Positions 51,608 to 60,203 of a stretch of DNA of 64,000 nt are shown here, piece by piece. The translations under genes were made by a program, and so were the position numbers. How positions within the stretch are numbered: the first letter of the stretch is position 1; every line of letters starts with the position of its first letter. Source of the DNA: Acidobacteriota bacterium (GTDB lineage: Bacteria > Acidobacteriota > UBA6911); NCBI GenBank assembly GCA_012719455.1, contig JAAYAJ010000065.1:19366-83365 (forward strand). The letters are read 5' to 3'. Below the pieces are notes generated by a model, which made no database searches, had not been told where the DNA came from, and was given only the letters and a program-made list of their open reading frames with translations.

Positions 51608-52093
51608 ATGCTCTTTTCGCATCCGCAGAGAAGCCTCCTCGTCGAGGCTCTGAACGAAGCGGAAGAACGCGCGATGGGGTATTACTGCATCCCCCCCTTC
51701 CGCCGGGAACAGCTGCGCTACGACCTGCTGACCCGGAAGGACAGCGAATGGGAACCCCTGCCCGACCCGGTGCTGGCTCGCGTCCGCCCGGTGCAGCAGG
51801 CTCACCGCAACCGCCTGTTCGATTTTTACCGCATCGAGCTCAACGATCCCGGCATCCTGGCCGCCGCCAGGCGGGAACGGCTCATCGACCATCTCTACCA
51901 CTTCTTCGTCTACATCCTGACCCACGAAATCGTGCACCTGGTCCGGCTGAGCAGCATCCTCAAGGATGAAGCCGGGAACCTCCCCCGGCGCGACGAAGCC
52001 GAGGAGCTCCGGGTCGAGGAGATCTCCCGCAGGATCCTGGCCGGCTCCGATTTCGAGCCCGTACTCAGGAGGTTCTGCCCGTTCCCGCTTTGA
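51608..52093 (+). CDS. Uncharacterised protein with HExxH zincin-like motif
   Basis: A 161-residue protein without signal peptide. YILTHEIVHLVRLSSI places HExxH at residues 106-110 in a predicted helix, as in zinc metallopeptidases; a downstream acidic run (DEAEELRVEEI, about 128-139) could give the third ligand. The rest, MLFSHPQRSLLVEALNEAEE and the Arg-rich middle, matches no family I know. It starts 16 bp after fmdB and is 52 bp before moaB, so it probably shares their transcript. The motif is short, so a peptidase activity is a hypothesis only. Confidence 0.75.
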   Translation: MLFSHPQRSLLVEALNEAEERAMGYYCIPPFRREQLRYDLLTRKDSEWEPLPDPVLARVRPVQQAHRNRLFDFYRIELNDPGILAAARRERLIDHLYHFFVYILTHEIVHLVRLSSILKDEAGNLPRRDEAEELRVEEISRRILAGSDFEPVLRRFCPFPL

Positions 52094-52145
52094 AAAAGGG
52101 GCCGGGCGTGGCATCATGCCCCCTTTAGGGAGGTCCTCGAGAGCC

Positions 52146-52673
52146 ATGACGAAACCAAAGCTGGCGGACTCTGCGGCGGATCATAAAAAGCACGCGCACA
52201 TCCGCGCCGGGGTCGCGATCGTGACCCTTTCCTCCTCCCGATCCCTGGCCACCGACAAGTCGGGCGACGTGATCCAGGAACTGATCTTGAGCCACGGCCA
52301 CGAGGTGGCGGCGAGACAAGTCCTCCCCGACGACCGCCGGCGCCTGCGCGCGGCGGTACGCGCGCTGGTTAAAAACGAAAAGGTCCGGGCCATCGTCACC
52401 ACGGGCGGGACCGGCCTTGCGCCGAGCGACGTCACGATCGAATCCGTCAGGGACCTGCTCGACAAGGAACTCCCGGGGTTCAACGCGCTCTTCATGTCCC
52501 TAAGCTACCCGCAGGTGGGGAGCGCGGCCATGCTGTCGCGCGCCCTGGCCGGCACTATCGAGGGGAAGCTCCTCTTCTGCCTGCCCGGCAGCCCCCGGGC
52601 CTGCCGGCTTGCAATGGAATCGCTCATCCTGCCCGAACTTGCGCACGCACTGTCGATGCTCGAGAGCCGATAG
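52146..52673 (+). CDS. moaB: MoaB/Mog family molybdopterin biosynthesis protein
   Basis: Probably adenylylates molybdopterin before molybdenum insertion. From ATG 52146 the product has 175 residues, normal for MoaB. Motifs: AIVTLSSSRSLATDKSGDVI, the MPT-binding loop IVTTGGTGLAPSDVTIE, and LFCLPGSPRACRLAMESLIL. The longer ORF start lies in the previous gene. The stop (TAG) is directly followed by the ATG of the phosphatase gene. It fits with modABC and xdhC further on as part of molybdenum metabolism. Confidence 0.92.
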   Translation: MTKPKLADSAADHKKHAHIRAGVAIVTLSSSRSLATDKSGDVIQELILSHGHEVAARQVLPDDRRRLRAAVRALVKNEKVRAIVTTGGTGLAPSDVTIESVRDLLDKELPGFNALFMSLSYPQVGSAAMLSRALAGTIEGKLLFCLPGSPRACRLAMESLILPELAHALSMLESR

Positions 52674-53351
52674 ATGCCGACGCGTGAATCCTGCCGCCTC
52701 TTCCTCTTCGATCTCGATGGAACCCTGATCGATTCGCAGCAGGACATCGTGCAGTCGCTGAACCTCGCCCTCGGCCGCATGCGGCTGCCCGCGCTCTCAC
52801 CCGCCCGGATCAGGGCCTTCGTCGGGGACGGGGTCCAGGTGCTCATTGAACGGGCGCTGGCCGCAGCGACCGGACGGAGTCCCGACCCGGAAGAGACCGC
52901 GCTCGGCTTGGAACTGTTCCGGGAGGAATACGGCCGCCACCTCCTGGATCACACCCGCCTCTATCCCGGCGTCGGCGCGGCGCTCGGGCGCCTGCGCTGG
53001 GCCCGCTGCGCCGTGGTGTCGAACAAGCCCGCCGATTTCTGCCGGCGCATTCTCGCGGGGCTGGGGATTGCCGGGCGCTTCGAGATCATCCTGGGGGGGG
53101 ACAGCACCCGGCACCGGAAGCCCGATCCCGAACCGCTGCTGGAGGCGATGCGTTTCTGCCGGGTCCCCGCCGCCGAAGTGGTCATGGTGGGCGACAGCCG
53201 GGTGGATATCGACGCCGGCCGCGCGGCCGGTGTCTTCACCTGCGGCGTCCTGGGGGGCTTCCGGACGGAAGCGGAGCTCGCATCGTGCGGGTGCGACCTG
53301 CTGATCCGAAGCGTGGCCGAGCTGCCGGACCATTTCCGTCCGCCCGAGTGA
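52674..53351 (+). CDS. HAD hydrolase, phosphoglycolate phosphatase-like
   Basis: A 225-residue haloacid-dehalogenase phosphatase. Motif I LFLFDLDGTLIDS, motif II AVVSNKPADFC, motif III with RKPDPEPLLEAM, motif IV VMVGDSRVDIDAGRAAG. The cap region (FREEYGRHLLDHTRLYPGV) resembles Gph/PgmB types. Substrate is uncertain: phosphoglycolate or a similar small phosphate ester. Its ATG directly follows the moaB stop. It converges with the XRE-PBP gene over a 176-bp gap holding a short CCCCGG/CCGGGG hairpin. Confidence 0.9.
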   Translation: MPTRESCRLFLFDLDGTLIDSQQDIVQSLNLALGRMRLPALSPARIRAFVGDGVQVLIERALAAATGRSPDPEETALGLELFREEYGRHLLDHTRLYPGVGAALGRLRWARCAVVSNKPADFCRRILAGLGIAGRFEIILGGDSTRHRKPDPEPLLEAMRFCRVPAAEVVMVGDSRVDIDAGRAAGVFTCGVLGGFRTEAELASCGCDLLIRSVAELPDHFRPPE

Positions 53352-53527
53352 CCCCGGCGGGCCGGGGGAATTGGGGAGGATCGGGGGAGAGGACTCCAAT
53401 ACATGCGGCGCCGGCGCGGGACGGTCGCCCGCCGTATCGGCGCCGAGTCGCTCGGAATCCGCATCATCTGCCGGTCGGGGTTCGAGGAGAGGGAGCAGGG
53501 GCGGCGATGCCGCCGGCAGCGGCGGCG

Positions 53528-54640
53528 TCAGAGCAGCTGGTCGCCCGCGTTCCGGGTATCGTAGCCTCCCAAACCCTCGAGTTCCCTGCGGAAGGCCGTG
53601 CGCCTCAGGGTGTCGAGCAGGACCTGCACCGCAGGGTGGCCGAGGTTCTGGTTCCCGATCACCAGGTCGTAGCGCTCGCTCTCCAGGGGAATGAAATCGA
53701 GACCGAACACGCAGGCGGCCGTTTTGGTTGCCAGGCAGCAGTCGACCTGCCCGCTCTTGACCTGCCAGGCGGCCCGCAGGTGCCCCCGGGCGATCTCCCC
53801 GTAGCCGAGGACGCTTTCCGGCGGGACGCCCCCCTGCCGCAGCTGATTGTCAAGCATGAGGCGGGTGCCTGAACCGGGCTCGCGATTGACGATGGTCACG
53901 TCCGCCCGCGCCATGTCCTCGATTCTTTGGATCCTTTTGGGGTTTCCACGGGCCACCACGATCCCCTGCTCCCAGACGGCGTAGGAGAAGACCGCGACCG
54001 AACCCTTGGGAAACTGCTTGCGGACGGCGGGAAGGTTGGATTCCCCCGTCGCCGCGTCCCGGAGATGGGAACCGGCGACATGGATCAGGGACCGCTTCAG
54101 CAGATCCAAGGACTGCGAACTGTTCCGCGAGGCGACGACGGCTTCCACCCCCTCCCGCTGCAGGTGGCGCAGGAGGACGGAGATGCCCGGATCACACCCG
54201 GTGATCAGCAGACGCTTGCGATACTGCGGGTCCTCGTGAAAAAGCCGGACCCGGGCCCGGCTGCGCCGTTTCCCGGGATCGAGGAGCACGGCGTCGGCCG
54301 GGGGCAGGCTCCAGGCGGCAGGCGCCGGCAAAACGGCGACCAGCCGGTCGTCGACGTCGCACAACTGCACCGGCATCCCCGGCTGCGCCTCCTGCCCGGA
54401 GGGGAGCAGCTCGGCCGTCTCCGCGTGCACCGGGGCTTCGGCGCTCTCCAGCCGGAAGAGGTCTTCCACCCGCACCTGGAGCACCCGCGCCAGTTTCAGC
54501 GCCACCAGCGTGTTCGGTACGTAGGTGCCGGCCTCCATCGCGTAGATGGTCTGGCGGCTCACGTCGACCTCCCGGGCGAGTTCGATCGCCGACAGGCCGC
54601 GCTTTTTCCGGTACCGCGCAAGATTGTTCTCGATGGGCAT
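53528..54640 (-). CDS. XRE-type regulator fused to PBP-like ligand domain
   Basis: A 370-residue predicted DNA-binding regulator. ATG 54640 has GAGGTGG upstream. Residues 1-60 are an XRE helix-turn-helix (LARYRKKRGLSAIELAREVD, VSRQTIYAMEAGTYVPN). After a linker, residues about 145-360 form a PBP_like domain, related to molybdate/tungstate-binding proteins (LLITGCDPGISVLLRHLQRE, SLIHVAGSHLRDAATGESN, VNREPGSGTRLMLDNQL). Such fusions are often next to molybdate transport genes. It is divergent from modABC, and a palindrome lies between them, so it most likely senses molybdate and controls modABC (inference). Confidence 0.92.
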   Translation of the reverse strand: MPIENNLARYRKKRGLSAIELAREVDVSRQTIYAMEAGTYVPNTLVALKLARVLQVRVEDLFRLESAEAPVHAETAELLPSGQEAQPGMPVQLCDVDDRLVAVLPAPAAWSLPPADAVLLDPGKRRSRARVRLFHEDPQYRKRLLITGCDPGISVLLRHLQREGVEAVVASRNSSQSLDLLKRSLIHVAGSHLRDAATGESNLPAVRKQFPKGSVAVFSYAVWEQGIVVARGNPKRIQRIEDMARADVTIVNREPGSGTRLMLDNQLRQGGVPPESVLGYGEIARGHLRAAWQVKSGQVDCCLATKTAACVFGLDFIPLESERYDLVIGNQNLGHPAVQVLLDTLRRTAFRRELEGLGGYDTRNAGDQLL

Positions 54641-54797
54641 TTCCACCTCTTTCGCTCCGGGCCCCGGAAGGCCCCCCATACACTTTATCACGGCGGCCCT
54701 CGCGGTGTCAGCCCTCTCCTCCCTCCCCCGTCCGGGGAGGCCGGCCCCATCTCCGGGTGGGCGAATCGCGCTTCCCCCGGGCCCCCTTTTGTTTTAC

Positions 54798-54819
54798 ACT
54801 GTCCTGTTCACAAGACAGT
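54798..54819. promoter_or_regulatory. Palindromic operator candidate before modA
   Basis: Arms ACTGTC and GACAGT, with an inner TGT/ACA pair, give symmetry at 18 of 22 positions. It is 24 bp upstream of the modA ATG and 158 bp from the regulator ATG. A TACACT -10-like hexamer (54795-54800) overlaps its left end. Binding here could block modABC transcription. Confidence 0.6.
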
Positions 54820-54842
54820 CCACTGACAAAATGGAGGTGTGC

Positions 54843-55631
54843 ATGAAACCAGGACGCTGGATCCCAGCCGCGGCGCTGTCAGCTGCCCTTCTGCTGTTTT
54901 CCGCGTGCGGGCGCCCCCCCGCGCAACCAAAGGAGATCATCGTTTCCGCCGCCGTCAGCCTGAAGAACGCCTTCGAGGAAATCGGCCTGATCTTCGAACG
55001 CCAGACGGGCGTGCAGGTCCGCTTCAACCTGGGCGCCTCCGGGCTGCTGCAGCGGCAGATCGAGGCGGGGGCCCCCGCGGACGTATTCGCCAGCGCCTCG
55101 GCCCGGCAGATGAACGCGCTCGAATCCCGGGGACTGGTCCTCGAGGGGAGCCGGAGGGAGTTGGCCCGCAACGAGCTTGTCCTGGTCGCCCCGCTCGGCG
55201 CCCAGCCGTCCCCGCTCCAGGTCTTCACTGACATCGGTCAGCCCGGGATCACGAGAATCGCCGTGGGCAACCCCAAGACGGTCCCTGCGGGCCAATACGC
55301 CCAGGAGGCGCTCGAGAACCTCGAACTATGGAGCCCGCTCCAGCCCCGGCTCATCCTGGCTGAGAACGTGCGCCAGGTGCTCGATTACGTAGTCCGCGGC
55401 GAGGTGGACGCGGGCCTGGTCTACGCCTCCGATGTCGCCGTCGCCCAGGAAAAAGTCCGGGTCGTGGCTCCGGCCCCCCCCGGCACGCATGCGCCCATCG
55501 TCTACCCGATCGCCGCCCTCCGGGGGAGCGGCGCCCCCGATGCCGCCCGCCGCTTCATCGACCTGGCCACGAGCCCGGAGGGGCAGGCCATCCTCCGCAA
55601 ATACGGATTCGCGCAAACGTCCCAGCCATGA
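54843..55631 (+). CDS. modA: Molybdate ABC transporter substrate-binding lipoprotein ModA
   Basis: Binds molybdate or tungstate outside the inner membrane. From ATG 54843 (GGAGGT Shine-Dalgarno) the product has 262 residues with lipobox LLFSAC, then the ModA pattern: VSAAVSLKNAFEEIG, FNLGASGLLQRQIEAGAPAD, FASASARQMN, AVGNPKTVPAGQYAQEAL, GEVDAGLVYASDV. It overlaps modB by 4 bp. The start of the modABC operon, under the palindrome. Confidence 0.96.
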   Translation: MKPGRWIPAAALSAALLLFSACGRPPAQPKEIIVSAAVSLKNAFEEIGLIFERQTGVQVRFNLGASGLLQRQIEAGAPADVFASASARQMNALESRGLVLEGSRRELARNELVLVAPLGAQPSPLQVFTDIGQPGITRIAVGNPKTVPAGQYAQEALENLELWSPLQPRLILAENVRQVLDYVVRGEVDAGLVYASDVAVAQEKVRVVAPAPPGTHAPIVYPIAALRGSGAPDAARRFIDLATSPEGQAILRKYGFAQTSQP

Positions 55632-56290
55632 TCCTGCAATCGCTCCGGCTCTCCCTCCTGGTCGTCTCGATCACGACGGTCGTCATCGCCGTCGCCGGCA
55701 CCGCCTTCGCCTACCTGCTGGCCAAGCGCCGGTTCCGCGGGAGGGAGATGCTCGATGCCCTCCTCACCCTGCCGATGGTGCTGCCTCCGACCGTGACCGG
55801 GTATTACCTGATCCTGCTGCTGGGACGGCGCGGGGTGCTGGGGGAACCGCTGTACGCCCTGACCGGATGGACGGTGACCTTCACCTGGGTCGCCGCGGTC
55901 ATCGCCTCGACCGTAGTGGCGCTTCCCCTGATGATCAAGTCCGCTCGGGCGGCGATCGAGAGCGTCGACCCCGAGTACGAAACCGCCTCCCTGCTGATGG
56001 GGAAGAGCGAAATCGAAACCTTCTTCCGCATCACGATCCCGCTGGCGAGCAAGGGAATCCTGGCGGGCGTCATCCTCAGCTTCGCGCGCGCCTTCGGGGA
56101 GTTCGGCGCGACCCTGATGCTGGCGGGCAACATCCCGGGAGAAACCCAGACGATGCCGCTGGCCATCTACGAGGCCGTGGCGGGGGGGGAGGACGCCACC
56201 GCGAGATGGCTGGCGCTGATCCTGACGGGGATATCGGTCACCGTCGTCTACCTCACCAACCGGCTTTCGCGCCCAACGCCGGGGAGATGA
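55628..56290 (+). CDS. modB: Molybdate ABC transporter permease ModB
   Basis: Inner-membrane permease of 220 residues with about five to six helices. Landmarks: LPMVLPPTVTGYYLILLLG near the N-terminus and the ATPase-contact loop with LLMGKSEIETFFRITIPLAS and ARAFGEFGATLMLAGNIPGE, typical for ModB. Start overlaps the modA stop; its own stop overlaps the modC start (ATGA). Confidence 0.95.
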   Translation: MILQSLRLSLLVVSITTVVIAVAGTAFAYLLAKRRFRGREMLDALLTLPMVLPPTVTGYYLILLLGRRGVLGEPLYALTGWTVTFTWVAAVIASTVVALPLMIKSARAAIESVDPEYETASLLMGKSEIETFFRITIPLASKGILAGVILSFARAFGEFGATLMLAGNIPGETQTMPLAIYEAVAGGEDATARWLALILTGISVTVVYLTNRLSRPTPGR

Positions 56291-57378
56291 CCATGCTGGA
56301 CGCGCGCATACGGAAACAGTTCGGCTCCCGCGACGGCGGGGGGCCGACCATCGACGTTCATTTCCGGGCCACGGAAGGGATCACGGTGCTCTTCGGCGCC
56401 TCGGGCGCGGGAAAAACCAGCATCCTGCACGCCATCGCGGGGATCATCGACCCCGACCAGGGAAGGATCTCCCTGGGGGACACCCTCTTTTTCGACTCCG
56501 CCTCGGGCTGCCGCCTGCCGATGCGGAAGCGGCGGGTAGGGTACGTGTTTCAGAACCACCGGCTGTTCCCCCACCTTTCCGCCCTGCACAACGTCCTCTA
56601 CGGCGCCCGGCCGGACGCGGGACGTGCGCCCCGGGAGCGCGCGCGGGAACTCCTCGCGCTGCTGGGGATCGAGAAGACGGCCGACCGGCGCCCCGACCAG
56701 CTGTCGGGGGGGGAGCAGCAGCGGGTGGCGCTCGCGCGCGCCCTGGCGGCCGATCCCGCGATCATGCTCCTCGACGAGCCCCTGTCGGCCGTGGATGTCG
56801 CCACCCGCTCGCTCCTGATCGAGGAGATCGCGGCGATCCAGGAAAAGTCCGGCATCCCGTTTGTATACGTCACCCACAACCACACCGAGGCGCTCCGGCT
56901 GGGAAGGCGGATGCTGGTGATCGACGAGGGGAGGATCGTCCAGGAAGGCCCGCCGCTGGAAATCTTCAATGCCCCCCGAACGGCGCCGGTGGCGCGGGTC
57001 GTGGGCGCGGAAAACATCTTTGTCGGCCGGATCCTCGAACACCATCCCGAGGACGGCATCACCACCATCGACCTGGGCTCTTGCCTGATAGAGGCGGCCT
57101 ACAACGGCCTTCCGCCGGGGAGACGGGTGACCCTCGGCATCCGCTCGGAAGACATCCTGCTCGCGCGCGAGCGCATCACCCGGACCAGCGCCCGTAACGT
57201 GTTACGGGGGACGGTCCAAAGAGTCATGCGGGAGATGGACCGGGCGGAACTCGTCGTCTCAGCCGGGGTGGATTTCAAGGTCAGCGTCACCCCGGCCGCG
57301 GTGCGCATCCTCGAACTCGAGCCGGGCCGGGAGGTGTACCTCCTCTTCAAGGCCAGGGCGCTGCACCTGCTGGCGTGA
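56287..57378 (+). CDS. modC: Molybdate ABC transporter ATP-binding protein ModC
   Basis: ATPase of 363 residues. Walker A FGASGAGKTS, Q-loop VFQNHRLFPHLS, signature LSGGEQQR, Walker B IMLLDEPLSAVD, H-loop VTHNH, then a C-terminal MOP/TOBE oxyanion-binding domain (RNVLRGTVQRVMREMDRAEL, VDFKVSVTPAAVRILELEPG). The MOP domain is specific to ModC-type ATPases and can mediate inhibition by molybdate. ATG 56287 overlaps the modB stop; the longer ORF start is inside modA/modB. Confidence 0.95.
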   Translation: MTMLDARIRKQFGSRDGGGPTIDVHFRATEGITVLFGASGAGKTSILHAIAGIIDPDQGRISLGDTLFFDSASGCRLPMRKRRVGYVFQNHRLFPHLSALHNVLYGARPDAGRAPRERARELLALLGIEKTADRRPDQLSGGEQQRVALARALAADPAIMLLDEPLSAVDVATRSLLIEEIAAIQEKSGIPFVYVTHNHTEALRLGRRMLVIDEGRIVQEGPPLEIFNAPRTAPVARVVGAENIFVGRILEHHPEDGITTIDLGSCLIEAAYNGLPPGRRVTLGIRSEDILLARERITRTSARNVLRGTVQRVMREMDRAELVVSAGVDFKVSVTPAAVRILELEPGREVYLLFKARALHLLA

Positions 57379-57538
57379 CCACCCCCGGAACCTCCTCCCA
57401 TAATCGCCGGAAGCGGCCGCGGGCGCCGGGGCGGAAAACGGCGGGCCAAAATGGGACTGGCCCCGGCACCGGTTATGATGTAAAGAATAGGGACTCCTCC
57501 GGCACGGGAGGCAACGAGGATCAAGGGGAGCGGCTATT

Positions 57539-58624
57539 ATGTATGATCAGGTCAAGCAGCGGCTGGAAGCGGGGGAAACAATCGCGGTCACCACGATCGT
57601 GTCCACCTTCGGCTCCACTCCGAGGGAGATCGGGGCCAAGATGGTAGTCACCGCCTCCGGCGACATCATGGGAACCATCGGAGGCGGGTGCGGGGAGGCG
57701 GAGGTCCGCCGCGAGGCGATCCAGGCGATCCGCACCCGGAAGCCCGCGCTCGTGAAGGTGGAACTCCTGGACGACATCGAATCGAACAGCCCCGCCGTAT
57801 GCGGCGGGGTGCTCGACGCCTTCATCGACCCCTGGAACCTGGCGGATGGGAAGTGCGGGGAGCTGGCGGGCCCGCTGGCGGAAATCTCGGTCCGGGGGGA
57901 GAGCGCGGTGCTGGCGACCCTGCTCGGGGCCGAAGGGATCGAGGGCGTGGCCCCGGGCGACAAATGCCTGATCCGCAACGGGTCCTTGCTGGCCGGAAAC
58001 ATCGCCCACCCGCAACTGCTCCAGGGCGTTTTGAAGGAAGCGGCGGCCAGGCTCGAACTGGAACAGAGCCGGAGGGTCGCTGTCGAGCTCGGAGAATCGC
58101 GGGGACGCGCCGACCTCTTCTTCGACGTCATCACGGCCACGCGCCGGGCCATCATCGTCGGCGCCGGGCACCTGGCAATCCCGCTGGTGCGGTTCGCCAA
58201 GATCCTGGGCTTCCACGTCACCGTTCTTGATGACCGGGTCGTCTACGCCAACCGCGAACGCTTCCCTGAAGCCGACGCCGTCCTGGCCGGGGACATGGCC
58301 GAAACGCTCGGGAACATGGAAATCACTCCCCAGACCTACATCGTGCTGATCACCCGGGGGCACCAGTACGACGAACCCTGCCTCCGGAAGGTGCTCGACA
58401 GCCCGGCCAAGTATATCGGGATGATCGGGAGCCGGCGGCGGATCAAGGCCTGTTTCCTCCGCTTCCGCGACGAGGAGGGGGTCCCGGAGGCACTGCTCAA
58501 GAGGGTGCACGCCCCCATCGGCCTGGATATCGGCTCGGAATCGCCCGAAGAGATCGCGCTGGCCATCGCCGCGGAGATGGTCAAGGTGCGCCGCGGGGGC
58601 GGCGCCCGCTCGCTGAGCGACTAG
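57539..58624 (+). CDS. XdhC/CoxI family protein
   Basis: XdhC-type proteins insert or sulfurate the molybdenum cofactor of xanthine dehydrogenase-like enzymes. The 361-residue product has the XdhC_CoxI N-terminal part (AVTTIVSTFGSTPREIGAKM, GTIGGGCGEAEV) and the XdhC C-terminal Rossmann fold (IIVGAGHLAIPLVRFAKILG, VLITRGHQYDEPCL, GMIGSRRRIK, HAPIGLDIGSESPEEIALAI). It has an AAGGGGAG Shine-Dalgarno. Its place 160 bp after modC supports a role in molybdoenzyme maturation; no molybdenum hydroxylase gene itself is in the window. Confidence 0.94.
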   Translation: MYDQVKQRLEAGETIAVTTIVSTFGSTPREIGAKMVVTASGDIMGTIGGGCGEAEVRREAIQAIRTRKPALVKVELLDDIESNSPAVCGGVLDAFIDPWNLADGKCGELAGPLAEISVRGESAVLATLLGAEGIEGVAPGDKCLIRNGSLLAGNIAHPQLLQGVLKEAAARLELEQSRRVAVELGESRGRADLFFDVITATRRAIIVGAGHLAIPLVRFAKILGFHVTVLDDRVVYANRERFPEADAVLAGDMAETLGNMEITPQTYIVLITRGHQYDEPCLRKVLDSPAKYIGMIGSRRRIKACFLRFRDEEGVPEALLKRVHAPIGLDIGSESPEEIALAIAAEMVKVRRGGGARSLSD

Positions 58625-58648
58625 GAGCCTGCCCGAATATTGGGGTGC

Positions 58649-58667
58649 GCGGCGTTCGGAACGCCGC
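58649..58667. terminator. Hairpin between xdhC and the DASS transporter gene
   Basis: GCGGCGTT and AACGCCGC pair perfectly around a 3-base loop, between two convergent genes. No U-tract follows on either strand. A shared terminator is plausible. Confidence 0.45.
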
Positions 58668-58691
58668 CTATCCGAATTCTCGGAGAACCTC

Positions 58692-60080
58692 CTAGAGCAC
58701 ACCGATCAGCTTCCAGTACCCGAAGCTGAGCACCAGCGCCACGAGGACCATCACACCGTAGACGCTGGCCAGGCGTGCGCGCTGACCGGCGCTGAACGCC
58801 TGGCCCGAAGTCATTCCCTCTCCCATCGCCACCCAGAAATTCTGGTGGGAGAGCCAGAAAGGGGAGGTCGCCAGCAGGAGCGGGGCGACCAGCACGAGGG
58901 GGGGGATGACGTCGGCGCCGATGACCTCCGCAACGGGCAGGAAGAGAACGGGAATCGCGATGAAGCCCGTCGGGTCGAAAAAGCGCAGCAGCAGGAAGGC
59001 GAGAGCCGCCACCAGCAGCACGACCAGCGGGCTCCCCGCCAGGGCTTCCGCCACCGGAACGATGTAGCCGGTCAGCCAGTCGGTAATCCGGTATTCCTGG
59101 ATGATGTTGGCCAGCCCGAAGATCCCCCCGAGAAACAGGAGCATCGTCCAGGAGACCCCGCCGCCGATGTCCTCGTCCCTCAGGATCCCGGCCAGCGCGA
59201 GAACGGCCATCCCGAACATCCCGGCCAGGAAACTGGGCATGTGGTGTACTCGGTCGCTGGCCCAGAAAACGATGGACAGGACAACCACGGCGGCCGTGAC
59301 CCATTCCGCGCGCGAGACCGGGCCGAGAGCCTTGAGCCGATCCCGGGCAAAGGAAGGGGATGCCTCGAGGCGCTTTTCGGGACGAAGCACCAGCGGGTTG
59401 ACCACCAGCACCAGGCCGCACAGCAGGAGCGTCGGGACCGCCATCACCCGGGCGTATTCGAGAAACACCATCGGGATCTGCCGGGTCTGGAAAACCGATT
59501 CCACGAAAGGCCCGAACAGGGACCCGTAAAGGAGGGCGGTCCCCGGGATGACGGCCATTTCGATCGCCGTCAGCATGATCAGGGCACAGCCGCGGCTGCG
59601 GGGCGCGATTCCGAGCGACTGCACCAGTGCCCACGCGATCGGCACCATGATGGCCGTGCGCACGGTCATCGAGGGGATGCCCAGGGCCAGGAGCGACCCG
59701 ATGACGAAAAGGGCCGCCAGGATCCCGGGATAGGTTCCCGGGAAGAGGGTCAGCACGTAATAGGAGAGCCTCTCGGCCAGCCCCGTCCGCTGCATGGCGC
59801 ACCCGTAGTAAAGGACGCAGAGAAGGATCCAGAACTGGGGGCTGGAGAAACCGCTCAAGACCAGCTGCGGCTGCACCCCGACGGTCACCATGAGTCCCAT
59901 CATGAGGACAGAGGCGACGCCGTTGTTCATGGACTGGAAAAGCCAGAGGGCGATCGCCAGGGCGGCGACGGCCAGCACCGATTGGGCGGCGGCGCCCAGG
60001 CCGGCGGGCGTGGGAAGGAAGACGATAACGAGGGCCAATGCGACGGCCACGGCGATGCCGATCCACCGGGAAGGATTCAT
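58692..60080 (-). CDS. DASS/SLC13-type sodium:anion symporter
   Basis: Inner-membrane transporter of 462 residues with about 11-12 helices. ATG 60080 has AAAGGA 6 nt upstream and is preferred to the ORF start eight codons earlier. Family features: two repeated halves, GSLLALGIPSMTVRTAIMVP and GVSWTMLLFLGGIFGLANII, and FFDPTGFIAIPVLFLP. Substrates in this family are dicarboxylates, citrate or sulfate; the sequence does not decide. It has its own strong promoter and lies convergent to xdhC. A tie to molybdate or sulfate transport is possible but unproven. Confidence 0.86.
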   Translation of the reverse strand: MNPSRWIGIAVAVALALVIVFLPTPAGLGAAAQSVLAVAALAIALWLFQSMNNGVASVLMMGLMVTVGVQPQLVLSGFSSPQFWILLCVLYYGCAMQRTGLAERLSYYVLTLFPGTYPGILAALFVIGSLLALGIPSMTVRTAIMVPIAWALVQSLGIAPRSRGCALIMLTAIEMAVIPGTALLYGSLFGPFVESVFQTRQIPMVFLEYARVMAVPTLLLCGLVLVVNPLVLRPEKRLEASPSFARDRLKALGPVSRAEWVTAAVVVLSIVFWASDRVHHMPSFLAGMFGMAVLALAGILRDEDIGGGVSWTMLLFLGGIFGLANIIQEYRITDWLTGYIVPVAEALAGSPLVVLLVAALAFLLLRFFDPTGFIAIPVLFLPVAEVIGADVIPPLVLVAPLLLATSPFWLSHQNFWVAMGEGMTSGQAFSAGQRARLASVYGVMVLVALVLSFGYWKLIGVL

Positions 60081-60105
60081 TGCGGTCCTTTCAAGAAAAA
60101 TCATG

Positions 60106-60135
60106 ACTATAAATTTTGCGCTCGGTCCTTGTCAA
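60106..60135 (-). promoter_or_regulatory. Promoter of the DASS transporter gene
   Basis: On the minus strand a perfect TTGACA (60130-60135) and TATAGT (60106-60111) are spaced 18 bp, in a locally A/T-rich stretch. The start point near 60099 leaves a short leader with an AAAGGA Shine-Dalgarno. Confidence 0.65.
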
Positions 60136-60203
60136 GGAAGCCGCCGCGGCCGACAATGGATCCATTGCAGCCGGCGCCGGACGCGCCGCCGGGGAGGAAC
60201 GGG

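Noticed and set aside
58845-60155. Upstream part of the 636-codon plus-strand ORF that ends in aroK.
   Set aside because: It is antisense to the DASS transporter and low-complexity. The aroK start with a good Shine-Dalgarno is at 60204.
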